64,000 nt of DNA from Kribbella antibiotica (GTDB lineage: Bacteria > Actinomycetota > Actinomycetes > Propionibacteriales > Kribbellaceae). Position numbers and translations under genes: made by a program. Under the pieces are notes generated by a model. The model was not told the DNA's origin, searched no databases, and was given only the letters and a program-made list of their open reading frames with translations. Shown here piece by piece: positions 5,844-13,853 of this stretch. Position 1 is the first letter of the stretch; the number at the start of each line of letters is the position of its first letter. The stretch lies in NCBI RefSeq assembly GCF_004349055.1, contig NZ_SMKX01000019.1, forward strand, positions 25,591 through 89,590, given 5' to 3'.

Positions 5844-8735
5844 GTGACGGCTGAAATACGTCTGCTGGGTGAAGTGGACGCGCTGGTCGACGGGCGGCCG
5901 GTGGACCTCGGACCGCCGATGCAGCGGTGCATGCTGGCGGCCCTGGCAGTCGAGGCTGACCGAGTGGTGCCGGTGGATCGGTTGGTCGCGCGGGTCTGGG
6001 GTGCGGACGCGCCGCCACGCGCGCGAGCGACGCTGCACAGCTACATCTCCCGGCTTCGTGGGATCTTGTCCGGCGTGGCCGGAGTGAGCATCGTGCGACG
6101 CTCAGGCGGTTATGCACTGGTGACCGCCACCACGGAGCCGGTGCTCGACCTGCATCGATTCCGTGTTCTGTGCGCTCGCGCTCGTGAAGACGAGGGGGAC
6201 GCAGCGCGCTGGTTGACCGAGGCTTTGGCCTTGTGGCGTGGCGATGCGCTGACCGGCTTGAATGGCAGTTGGGCCGAAGCGGAGCGCGACCAGTTGGGGC
6301 AGGAGCGGCTGGCGGCACAGCACGATCTGGTCGAGGCCCGGTTGCGTTCAGGACATGGTGAAGAGCTGGTTGCCGAGTTGTCTGCACGCGTCGGCGAGTA
6401 TCCGTCGGACGAGCGGGTGGCGAGCCAATACATGCTGGCGCTGTACCAAGCAGGACGAGCCGCCGAAGCGCTGCGGCATTACCAGCAGATCCGTACGTCG
6501 CTGGTCGAGGAACTGGGCGCCGATCCTGGCCCCGAGCTCCAGGACCTGCATCGGCAAATACTGGCCGCAGATCTGCCTCGCGCCGTCGCGCCCACCGACT
6601 CGGGGGCGACCGCCGTCGTGGCGGGCCGCAACTGTCTTCCCCGTGATCTTCCGGACTTCACCGGGCGGGAGAACGAACTCGCCCGGCTGGCGGCGTCTGC
6701 CGATGACCTGGCCACCGTCTACACGGTCGACGGTATGGCGGGGGTCGGCAAGACCGCGTTCGCCGTCCACGCCGGCCACCTGCTGGCCGACAGGTTTCCG
6801 GACGGGGCGCTCTTTGTCGACCTGCAAGGCCACAGCGCGGGGAAGACGCCGCTGACCGCAGACGAGGCCCTGGACGTTCTGCTGGGTCAGCTCGCCATAG
6901 CGGTGACCGTTGACGCGAAGGCACAGTGGCGGGCAAAGACTGCGGCACTGCGGCTCCTGGTCATCTTCGACAACGCCGTGGACGAGTCCCAGGTGGCCCC
7001 GCTGCTGCCCGCCGGTCCCAGCCTCGTGATCGTGACGAGCCGAGCCAGGTTGCCGAACCTCGCCGGGGCACGACCGCTGTCCCTGGTCGTTCTGCCCGAA
7101 GAGGAAGCTACGGCGTTCTTCGCGCGTCAGGTAGGCGCCGACAGGGCGGCGGCTGAGCCCGAGGCCGTGGCGCACATCGTCCGCATCTGCGCGGGTCTGC
7201 CGCTCGCGCTGCGGCTGTCCGGGGCGCGGCTGGCGCACCGTACGGCGTGGCCGGTCGCGCATCTTTCCGCGCAGCTGGCCAATGCGCGCGGGCGGTTGCC
7301 ACAACTGTTCGCCGACCGCGAGGTTGCGCTGGCGTTCCGCATGTCCCATGAACACCTGCCCGCCGCGGACCAGCAGATCTTCTATGCGCTGGCCCGGCAT
7401 CCCGGTGCCGACGCGGACGCCGCAGTCCTCGCGGCGATGACTGACATGCCATTGGAGCGGGCTGACGACGCCCTGCAGCGGCTGGTTGATGTCCATCTGG
7501 CCGAGGAACCCGTGCCCGGCCGATACCGCCAGCACGACCTGCTGCGGCAGTACGCCCGCAGTCTGTCTGATGACCCTCAGATGACCGAGAAGATGCTCGA
7601 CCACTACATAACGGCCATCGCAGATGCGACAGCCCAGCAGGCTGGCAGCGGCCCGGAGGCCGACGCGGCGCACGCTTGGTTGATTGTGGAGCGCGGCAAC
7701 TTGCTGGCCGCGACGCGCTGTGCCGCGGCTGAGGGATACAGCAACCACGCCTGGCGGCTGACGATCTCCTTCTGGCACTTCCTGGGTCGCGACGTCGCCG
7801 ACGATCCGATCGAGCTGCTCGAGCAGGGCCTGGCTACGGCGCAGGAGACGGGCGAGGGCGGTGAGGGACTGCTGAGCACTCTGCTGGCGCTCGCCCACTG
7901 GTCAGCCGGCCACACCTCACGCGCCTACGATCTGCTGACCGCCTCGGCGAAGCAGCAGGAGAACACCGAGTCGCACGCGCACACTCTCGCCTTGCTTGGT
8001 CTGATGCACCTGCAACGCGGAGCCCATGCGCAGGCAGCACAGCATGCGGAAGCAGCCTTCAACGAGCTCGCCGAACTCGGGCGTCTGTCCCCGCTCGGCA
8101 TCGACGCCAAAGTCATCACCTCCTGGACCCGCGGCGTCGTCCACGGGCTGAACGGCGAGCACGAGACCGCGCTGGCCTACCTGCGAACGGCCTACAACGA
8201 CTGCGAAGCACTAGGCCAGGTCAGCCCCAACGACCACGTGCTCACCGCGCTGGCCCGATGCCTCATCGCGCTCGGCGCCTCCGAAGAAGCCCTCGGCCAC
8301 CTCCACCAGGCACGCGACCTGCGGCAGCGGATCGACGACCGTGAAGGCGAAGCCGAAACCTTGATTCTCATCGGAACAGCCCATCGCTCGTCAGGACATG
8401 CCCACGACGCCCTGGAGCCACTACGCGCCGCGGTGACCATGCTCGACGACGATGCCCGGCTCCAGGCCCACGCCCGAATCGAACTCGGCCGGACCCTCGC
8501 CGTACTGGGAATCACCACCGAGGCCATCGAGCACTACGACCTCGCCCTCACCCTCGCAACTCAGGGGGAGCACCTCCACGAACAAGCCCAGGCGCACCAC
8601 GAACTCGCCGCACTGCTCAATGAAGACGACCCTGAGCTGTCCCAGAAACACCAACAGACGGCAGCAAAGATCTCCACCCAGCTCGACCTGAACCAGCCGG
8701 CCTCGCTACCGCATCTACGCCCCGCCGGCTGGTGA
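5844..8735 (+). CDS. AfsR/SARP family regulator (OmpR-like HTH, BTAD, NB-ARC NTPase, TPR)
   Basis: 963 residues. Order: OmpR/PhoB-type winged helix (about 5-95, VTAEIRLLGEVDALVDG start, then LHSYISRLRGIL), bacterial transcriptional activation domain (about 100-250, ending in LGADPGPELQDLHRQIL), NB-ARC-type NTPase with DFTGRENELARL and Walker A DGMAGVGKTAFA (about 296-306) and FDNA as Walker B, then TPR-like repeats (about 600-940). This is the layout of AfsR-like activators of secondary metabolism. I use GTG 5844 because AGGGGG precedes it and the HTH starts at once; an in-frame GTG at 5712 would add 44 atypical residues. No biosynthetic cluster lies nearby, so the target is unknown. Confidence 0.87.
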   Translation: MTAEIRLLGEVDALVDGRPVDLGPPMQRCMLAALAVEADRVVPVDRLVARVWGADAPPRARATLHSYISRLRGILSGVAGVSIVRRSGGYALVTATTEPVLDLHRFRVLCARAREDEGDAARWLTEALALWRGDALTGLNGSWAEAERDQLGQERLAAQHDLVEARLRSGHGEELVAELSARVGEYPSDERVASQYMLALYQAGRAAEALRHYQQIRTSLVEELGADPGPELQDLHRQILAADLPRAVAPTDSGATAVVAGRNCLPRDLPDFTGRENELARLAASADDLATVYTVDGMAGVGKTAFAVHAGHLLADRFPDGALFVDLQGHSAGKTPLTADEALDVLLGQLAIAVTVDAKAQWRAKTAALRLLVIFDNAVDESQVAPLLPAGPSLVIVTSRARLPNLAGARPLSLVVLPEEEATAFFARQVGADRAAAEPEAVAHIVRICAGLPLALRLSGARLAHRTAWPVAHLSAQLANARGRLPQLFADREVALAFRMSHEHLPAADQQIFYALARHPGADADAAVLAAMTDMPLERADDALQRLVDVHLAEEPVPGRYRQHDLLRQYARSLSDDPQMTEKMLDHYITAIADATAQQAGSGPEADAAHAWLIVERGNLLAATRCAAAEGYSNHAWRLTISFWHFLGRDVADDPIELLEQGLATAQETGEGGEGLLSTLLALAHWSAGHTSRAYDLLTASAKQQENTESHAHTLALLGLMHLQRGAHAQAAQHAEAAFNELAELGRLSPLGIDAKVITSWTRGVVHGLNGEHETALAYLRTAYNDCEALGQVSPNDHVLTALARCLIALGASEEALGHLHQARDLRQRIDDREGEAETLILIGTAHRSSGHAHDALEPLRAAVTMLDDDARLQAHARIELGRTLAVLGITTEAIEHYDLALTLATQGEHLHEQAQAHHELAALLNEDDPELSQKHQQTAAKISTQLDLNQPASLPHLRPAGW

Positions 8736-8737
8736 AC

Positions 8738-8753
8738 CCGCGGTCAGCCGCGG
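8738..8753. terminator. weak hairpin after the SARP gene
   Basis: CCGCGG-TCAG-CCGCGG can form a 6-bp GC-only stem directly after the stop at 8735. There is no T-tract. It could be a weak terminator between the regulator and the oppositely oriented tRNA. Confidence 0.3.
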
Positions 8754-8791
8754 CCCCGAAACACATAACCGCAGGTCAGTGAGGGGTTTTG

Positions 8792-8865
8792 CGCGCCAGG
8801 CAGGACTCGAACCTGCGACCAACGGATTAGAAGTCCGACGCTCTATCCAGCTGAGCTACTGGCGC
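8792..8865 (-). tRNA. tRNA-Arg (anticodon TCT)
   Basis: The minus strand begins GCGCCAGTAGCTCAGCTGG and folds as a 74-nt cloverleaf. The acceptor stem is GCGCCAG/CTGGCGC, the anticodon loop CTTCTAA carries TCT, and the T-arm is GCAGG-TTCGAGT-CCTGC, with discriminator G. The 3' CCA is not encoded. It reads AGA (and AGG by wobble), rare codons in this GC-rich genome. The 27-43 pair appears mismatched. Confidence 0.95.
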
Positions 8866-8999
8866 ATGCCAGGAAGAGTCTGTCAGATGGGCGGGTGATC
8901 GCGCTGCCGGGTTGCTCGGTGTGGCGTGGAAGTACAGGGTTGTCGTTCCATCACGGTAACGCCGCGTGGGCGGTTCTGCCGTCTGGTGGGTGATCCAAC

Positions 9000-9011
9000 T
9001 AGGCTGCGGGC
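9000..9011 (+). promoter_or_regulatory. leaderless promoter (-10 TAGGCT) of the PrsW-like gene
   Basis: TAGGCT at 9000-9005 is followed by 6 bases and then ATG 9012, with no Shine-Dalgarno sequence. The same TAGGCT-N6-start arrangement precedes ettA (18580) and the gene at 49740. Confidence 0.5.
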
Positions 9012-10511
9012 ATGAGTTACCCCTCACCAGGCCCAGCCGGGCCGCCGCAGCCCGCGGCGCCGGCGTATCCGGGCGGCGGACAGCAACCGCAGCCGAACGT
9101 GCTCGGGGACCATCCGGTCCCCGGACAACGGCGGAATCGCCAGGTGCTGATCGGCATCGTGGTCGTGGTGCTGATGGCGATCGCCGGGCTGGCGATCTGT
9201 GCGATCGTGGCGGATTCGACGGGTGCGGGCGGCTTCACCTGGGGGATGGCCTTCGCGATGGTGCCGGTGATCCCGGTCATCGGGCTGTACCTGTGGCTGG
9301 ACCGCTACGAACCGGAGCCGACCAGGTACATTCTGTTCGCGCTGTGCTGGGGTGCCTTCATTGCGACGCTGGTCGCGATCTTCATCAACACCGAGGTCGC
9401 CAAGCAGCTGGCCGAGACCGGGGCCGGCGGGGACCGGTCGGCGATCTTCGTGGCGCCGCCGGTGGAGGAGTTCGCCAAGGGGTCCGTCATCCTGCTGCTG
9501 GCGCTGGTGCGCCGCAAGGAGTTCGACGGGATCATCGACGGGCTGGTCTACGCCGGGATGGTCGGAGTCGGTTTCGCCTTTACCGAGAACATCCTCTACT
9601 ACGGCCGCATCTTCAGTGAGCTGTCGAACGAGGGCGGCAGCAACGCCGGTCTGCAGGGCGTGCTGGTCCTCTTCATCCTGCGCGGCGTGATGTCGCCGTT
9701 CGCGCATCCACTCTTCACATCGTTCACCGCGATCGGGATCGGCATCGCCGTCCGGCATCGCAGTACGGCGGTGCGCTTCCTGGCGCCGGTGGTCGGCTTC
9801 CTGGCTGCGGTGCTCGCGCACGCGGCCTGGAACGCGTCGGCCAGCTGGGCCGAGGGCACGGGTTTCCTGCTCGCCTACTTCCTGCTGATGGTGCCGATCT
9901 TCGTCGGCATGGTGATCTTCGCGCTGGTGCTGCGCTCGCGTGAAGGCAAGATGATCGCGTCGCGGCTCTACGACTACGTGCGGTTCGGCTGGCTGGTCGC
10001 TCCGGAAGTGCCGCTGATCGCGACCATGCGCGGCCGCAAGGCGCTCCGGCAGAACGCCCGCCGGTACGGCGGCCAGGCCGAAGCTGCTGCGAAGGCGTTC
10101 CAGGCGAACGCGACCGACCTGGCGTATCTGCGGGACAAGATCGTCCGGCAAGTGATCGGGCCGGAGGCTCTCACCGATGAGAAGCGGCTGCTCGACGAGC
10201 TGCGTGCTCGGCGGGCCAGTGTTCCCTTCCCGCCGATGCCGGCCTTCCCGCAGGCGATGCCGCCGGGCGGGCCAGGTGGACCGGGCGCTTACGGCCCGCC
10301 GCAGCCGGGTCCGGGTGACTGGCAGGGCGGTGGGGGAGTACAGGATGTGCCTGCACCGGGTGGACCTGGACAGGGTGGTTACGGAGGGCCTCAGCCGGGG
10401 TATCCATCGGGGCAACCCGGTTACCCAGCGAGCCAGCCCGGTTACCCACCGGGACCCCCTGGTCCGCAAGGATCGCCGGGAGGATACGGTCCGTATCCAC
10501 CATCTCAGTGA
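9012..10511 (+). CDS. PrsW family intramembrane metalloprotease with Gly/Pro/Tyr-rich tail
   Basis: 499 residues. A Pro/Gly-rich cytosolic N terminus (1-40) precedes about eight membrane segments (45-315). The PrsW signatures are present: E152-E153 in PPVEEFAKG, E192 in FTENILYY, H232 in AHPLFTSF and H270 in AHAAWNASA. These are the proposed metal ligands and catalytic residues of the family, whose founding member cleaves the RsiW anti-sigma factor. After a cytosolic helical part (320-400), residues 405-499 form a low-complexity tail with YP-rich repeats such as QPGYP. The substrate here is unknown; no anti-sigma gene is adjacent. Confidence 0.85.
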   Translation: MSYPSPGPAGPPQPAAPAYPGGGQQPQPNVLGDHPVPGQRRNRQVLIGIVVVVLMAIAGLAICAIVADSTGAGGFTWGMAFAMVPVIPVIGLYLWLDRYEPEPTRYILFALCWGAFIATLVAIFINTEVAKQLAETGAGGDRSAIFVAPPVEEFAKGSVILLLALVRRKEFDGIIDGLVYAGMVGVGFAFTENILYYGRIFSELSNEGGSNAGLQGVLVLFILRGVMSPFAHPLFTSFTAIGIGIAVRHRSTAVRFLAPVVGFLAAVLAHAAWNASASWAEGTGFLLAYFLLMVPIFVGMVIFALVLRSREGKMIASRLYDYVRFGWLVAPEVPLIATMRGRKALRQNARRYGGQAEAAAKAFQANATDLAYLRDKIVRQVIGPEALTDEKRLLDELRARRASVPFPPMPAFPQAMPPGGPGGPGAYGPPQPGPGDWQGGGGVQDVPAPGGPGQGGYGGPQPGYPSGQPGYPASQPGYPPGPPGPQGSPGGYGPYPPSQ

Positions 10512-10601
10512 CTGCCACCCGTCCACGCCGCCAAACGGGGATGACGATGACTTTGCTTCTGTGCCGTCCGACCGGGCACTCTGTGCTCGTGGACGGACGC
10601 C

Positions 10602-13600
10602 GTGGCTGACATGAAGTCAGCAGCTGGTGAAGGTCCGGAGCCACAGGTTCCGGGCCGGGACCAGCCTGCCCAGGAGCTGGCCAGCCTGATCGCGCAGTCC
10701 GAGGCCGGTGCCAAGGGCAAAGGCTTCTGGCGCCGTCGCCGGCGCAAGAACGCGACCCCTGAGCCCGCCGCGACGCCGTCGGTGGATGCCGAGGCGGACG
10801 CGAAGTCTGCCGAGCCCTCTGAGGACAAGCCCGCGGAAACTGTCAAGGCTGCGGCTGAGGCGCCGACGAGCACCGTCGAGACGGCAAATGACGAGTCGGC
10901 GAGCGGTAAGCCGACGGAGGCCGCCGAGTCTGCCGACGAATCCGCGGTGGAGACGGCTGAGCCTGTGGAGTCGGCTGAGCCTGCTGCTGAGGAGACCGAG
11001 AAGTCGGTCGACGCGGCAACGGACGCTCCCGCGGACGGTTCTGCCGAAGCTGACGCGCCCGAGGGCGACGCTGCGACTGCTTCTTCTGACGATGACGACG
11101 AGTCGAGCTCCGTTGCCGGTGCCGAGGCTGCTGAGGATGATGTGGCCGTGGCGACGAAGTCCGACGCGGACGACGAAGCGCAAGCTCCCGAAGCAGCCGA
11201 CTCTGAGGACAAGGCTGCCGCTGACGTAGCTGAGGTGCCGGAAGAGGCTGACGAGCGGCCGCGGCCGACTGTCGGTGTGGTGTACGAGCCGGATGAGTCG
11301 CCGGACGGGTTCCCGTTGGAGTACGGCAACATCATTGTTGGGCTGCCCAAGCAGGGTGATGCGTCGCCGGACGATATTGATGAAGCCCGTGCCTACGCCG
11401 AAGAGCTCCGCGCCGTCGAGTCTGCCGGTGTGGAGCCGGTGCAGGTCGAGCCCGCGGAAGACACCGTCGTCGAGGACTCGGAGACCCCGGTCGCCGAGGA
11501 GACAGATGTCGTTGCGGCCGAGTCTGCCGTCGATGACGCTGCCGACGAGCCGGCCGAGGCTGTTGCTGCCGACAAGGCTGTGTCGTCGGACGAGGTCGAG
11601 CCGGAGGTGGACGACGCAGCGGAAGCCGTCGCCACTACCGAAGATGTCGAAGGCGAGGCTGCGGAGGACGGAGCCGCCGAGGTGACGGCGCCGGAGGCTG
11701 AGCAGACGGCGGCTGACGTCGAGCCGGAGGCGGAACCGGAAGCTGCGGTCGCCGAGGAGCCGACGGAAGCCGAGGAGCCGACGGAAGCCGAGGAGCCGAC
11801 GGAAGCCGACGAGCAGGCTGAGGCCGAGGAGCCGACGGCCGAGGTTGTCGACGACGAATCCGGCGATGAGGCTGCGGAGGCGGTTGTCGACCAGCCCGAC
11901 GAGGAGCCTGGCGACGAAGTTGCTGAGGTTGCCGACGAGGATTCTGCCGACGAGTCCACTGAGCAGGCTTCGGAAGATTCAGCTGAGGGTGAGTCGGCGG
12001 AGGCTGAGAGCTCTGCGGACGAGGTTGTCGAGGAGCCGGTTGAGGTCGAGCTGACGGCGGAGGAGCTGGCTGAGCAGTTGGCGGCTGAGCAGGCCGCGAT
12101 GGCTTTGATCACGGCTCTGATGAAGCTGCGGGGCGCGCTGGCTGGGAGCCGGTTGCCTTTGGACGTTGTGGGGGCCGATGAGGCTCGGCAGCAGCAGAAG
12201 GCGATGCTCGACCAGTTGGACGACTACATCCTGCCGCGGTTGGTGCAGTTGGAGGCGCCGATTCTGGCGGTCGTCGGTGGGTCCACCGGCGCCGGTAAGT
12301 CGACGTTGGTGAACTCGGTGATCGGCAAGGTGGTCAGCGAGCCGGGTGTGCTGCGGCCGACGACGCGGTCGCCGGTGCTGATTCATCACCCGGCCGATGG
12401 CGACTGGTTCATCGGTGACCGGGTGCTGCCGGGGATGGCGCGGACGAGCGCGGAGAGCCCGGGCGGCATGGAGGATCCGGGGCAGCTGCGGCTGGTCTCG
12501 TCGGACACCGTGCCGCGTGGCCTTGCAGTGCTGGATGCTCCGGACATCGACTCGGTGGTCGAGGCGAACCGGGATCTGGCCACACAGTTGCTGGCGGCCG
12601 CCGATCTCTGGCTCTTCGTCACGACGGCAGCGCGCTACTCCGACGCAGTGCCGTGGGAGTTCCTGCAGAGCGCTTCGGATCGCAGTACGGCGGTTGCCGT
12701 GGTGCTGGACCGGGCGCCGACCGAGACGATCGACGACATCACCGGGCACCTCGCGCAGATGCTGCTGGAGCGCGGGCTCGGCGACTCGCCGTTGTTCTCG
12801 ATCAAGGAAACAGTTGTCGACGGCAACGGAATGCTGCCGGACGAAAGCGTTGCCTCGATCCGGGAATGGCTGGCCGACCTGGCCGCCGACGCCGAGGGAC
12901 GTGCTGCGGTCGTGCGCCGGACGCTTCATGGCGCGGTCACCTCGATGGTGAAGACGACTCCGCCGTTCGCTGCCGCAGTGCGGGCGCAGGGTGACACCGC
13001 GGTCGAGCTGCGGTCGAGTGTCGAGGCTGCCTACGACCAGGCGGTCAAGGGCATCGCGACCTCGACCCAGGATGCGACCTTGCTGCGCGGCGAAGTGCTG
13101 GCGCGCTGGCAGGAGTTCGTCGGGACCGGCGAGCTGCTGAAGGGTCTGCAGGGCAACTCGAGCAAGCTGCGGGAGAAGGTCAAGAAGTCGATCGGCACCA
13201 CGCCGGCACCGACCCGCGACCTGAACGACGCGGTCGAGTCCGGGCTGTTGTCGTTGCTGATCGAGCAGGCCGAGGCGGCTGCCGAGCGCGCGGAGAAGAT
13301 CTGGCAGGCGACGTCCGCCGGACGCCAGCTCCTCGCTGCGGCCAAGACCGCACCGGACACAGTCGCCGGCGAGGCGGTGGCGACCGAGACCGAGACCGAC
13401 ACTGAGCTCGCGCTCGGGGCGATGTCCCCCGATTTCGCGGCCAAGGCGGAGCGGGCCGTCAAGGAGTGGCAGGCCGGTGTCCTCGAACTCGTCCGCAAGG
13501 TCGGGACCGAGAAGCGGCTGGCGGCGCGCATCCTGGACGCTGGGGTGAACGGGCTGTCGTTGTCGGTCATGGTGGTCCTTTTCGCCGAGAACGCAGGGAT

Positions 13601-13853
13601 CCCGACCGGTGCCGAGGCGAGTATCGGTGTCGGTAGCGCGGTGGTCGGGCAGAAGCTGCTGACCGCGGTCTTCGGCGACGCGGCGGTGCAGACCCTGATG
13701 TCGAAGTCGCGCGCGGATCTTGACGGTAAGGTTCATGCCTTGATGGATGCCGAATTCGCCCGGTATCTGGCGGTCCTCGACCAGCATCCGGTCGATCCCG
13801 AGGCTGCCAGGCAACTGACCGAGGCCGCGCGCGCGGTGGAGGACTGCACGTGA
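10602..13853 (+). CDS. dynamin-like GTPase with long acidic N-terminal region (DynA/DynB-type)
   Basis: 1083 residues. Residues about 45-495 are an Ala/Glu/Asp/Val-rich, probably disordered region. The GTPase core follows: Walker A GGSTGAGKS (about 559-567), switch-like Thr in RPTTRSP, and DAPDIDS in place of DxxG (about 646). The expected N/TKxD base-recognition motif appears as VVLDRAP, so guanine specificity may be altered. C-terminal helices (about 780-1083) resemble the stalk of bacterial dynamins. It is coupled by a 4-base overlap to a second GTPase. This recalls the DynA/DynB pair that stabilises Streptomyces sporulation septa, and the role here is inferred from that. GTG 10602 and ATG 10611 are both possible starts. 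Confidence 0.75.
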   Translation: MADMKSAAGEGPEPQVPGRDQPAQELASLIAQSEAGAKGKGFWRRRRRKNATPEPAATPSVDAEADAKSAEPSEDKPAETVKAAAEAPTSTVETANDESASGKPTEAAESADESAVETAEPVESAEPAAEETEKSVDAATDAPADGSAEADAPEGDAATASSDDDDESSSVAGAEAAEDDVAVATKSDADDEAQAPEAADSEDKAAADVAEVPEEADERPRPTVGVVYEPDESPDGFPLEYGNIIVGLPKQGDASPDDIDEARAYAEELRAVESAGVEPVQVEPAEDTVVEDSETPVAEETDVVAAESAVDDAADEPAEAVAADKAVSSDEVEPEVDDAAEAVATTEDVEGEAAEDGAAEVTAPEAEQTAADVEPEAEPEAAVAEEPTEAEEPTEAEEPTEADEQAEAEEPTAEVVDDESGDEAAEAVVDQPDEEPGDEVAEVADEDSADESTEQASEDSAEGESAEAESSADEVVEEPVEVELTAEELAEQLAAEQAAMALITALMKLRGALAGSRLPLDVVGADEARQQQKAMLDQLDDYILPRLVQLEAPILAVVGGSTGAGKSTLVNSVIGKVVSEPGVLRPTTRSPVLIHHPADGDWFIGDRVLPGMARTSAESPGGMEDPGQLRLVSSDTVPRGLAVLDAPDIDSVVEANRDLATQLLAAADLWLFVTTAARYSDAVPWEFLQSASDRSTAVAVVLDRAPTETIDDITGHLAQMLLERGLGDSPLFSIKETVVDGNGMLPDESVASIREWLADLAADAEGRAAVVRRTLHGAVTSMVKTTPPFAAAVRAQGDTAVELRSSVEAAYDQAVKGIATSTQDATLLRGEVLARWQEFVGTGELLKGLQGNSSKLREKVKKSIGTTPAPTRDLNDAVESGLLSLLIEQAEAAAERAEKIWQATSAGRQLLAAAKTAPDTVAGEAVATETETDTELALGAMSPDFAAKAERAVKEWQAGVLELVRKVGTEKRLAARILDAGVNGLSLSVMVVLFAENAGIPTGAEASIGVGSAVVGQKLLTAVFGDAAVQTLMSKSRADLDGKVHALMDAEFARYLAVLDQHPVDPEAARQLTEAARAVEDCT
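11752..11807 (+). repeat. three copies of an 18-bp in-frame tandem repeat
   Basis: The unit GCCGAGGAGCCGACGGAA is repeated three times and encodes AEEPTE repeats inside the acidic N-terminal region of the dynamin-like protein. Degenerate further copies flank it. Slippage could change the copy number without shifting the frame. Confidence 0.8.

Noticed and set aside
10390..10500. Repeated GGTTACCC-type segments, possible intergenic repeat
   Set aside because: They encode the QPGYP tail of the PrsW-like protein in frame.
11752..11807. Short repeat array, possible CRISPR
   Set aside because: Three direct units without spacers, in frame inside a coding region; not CRISPR.
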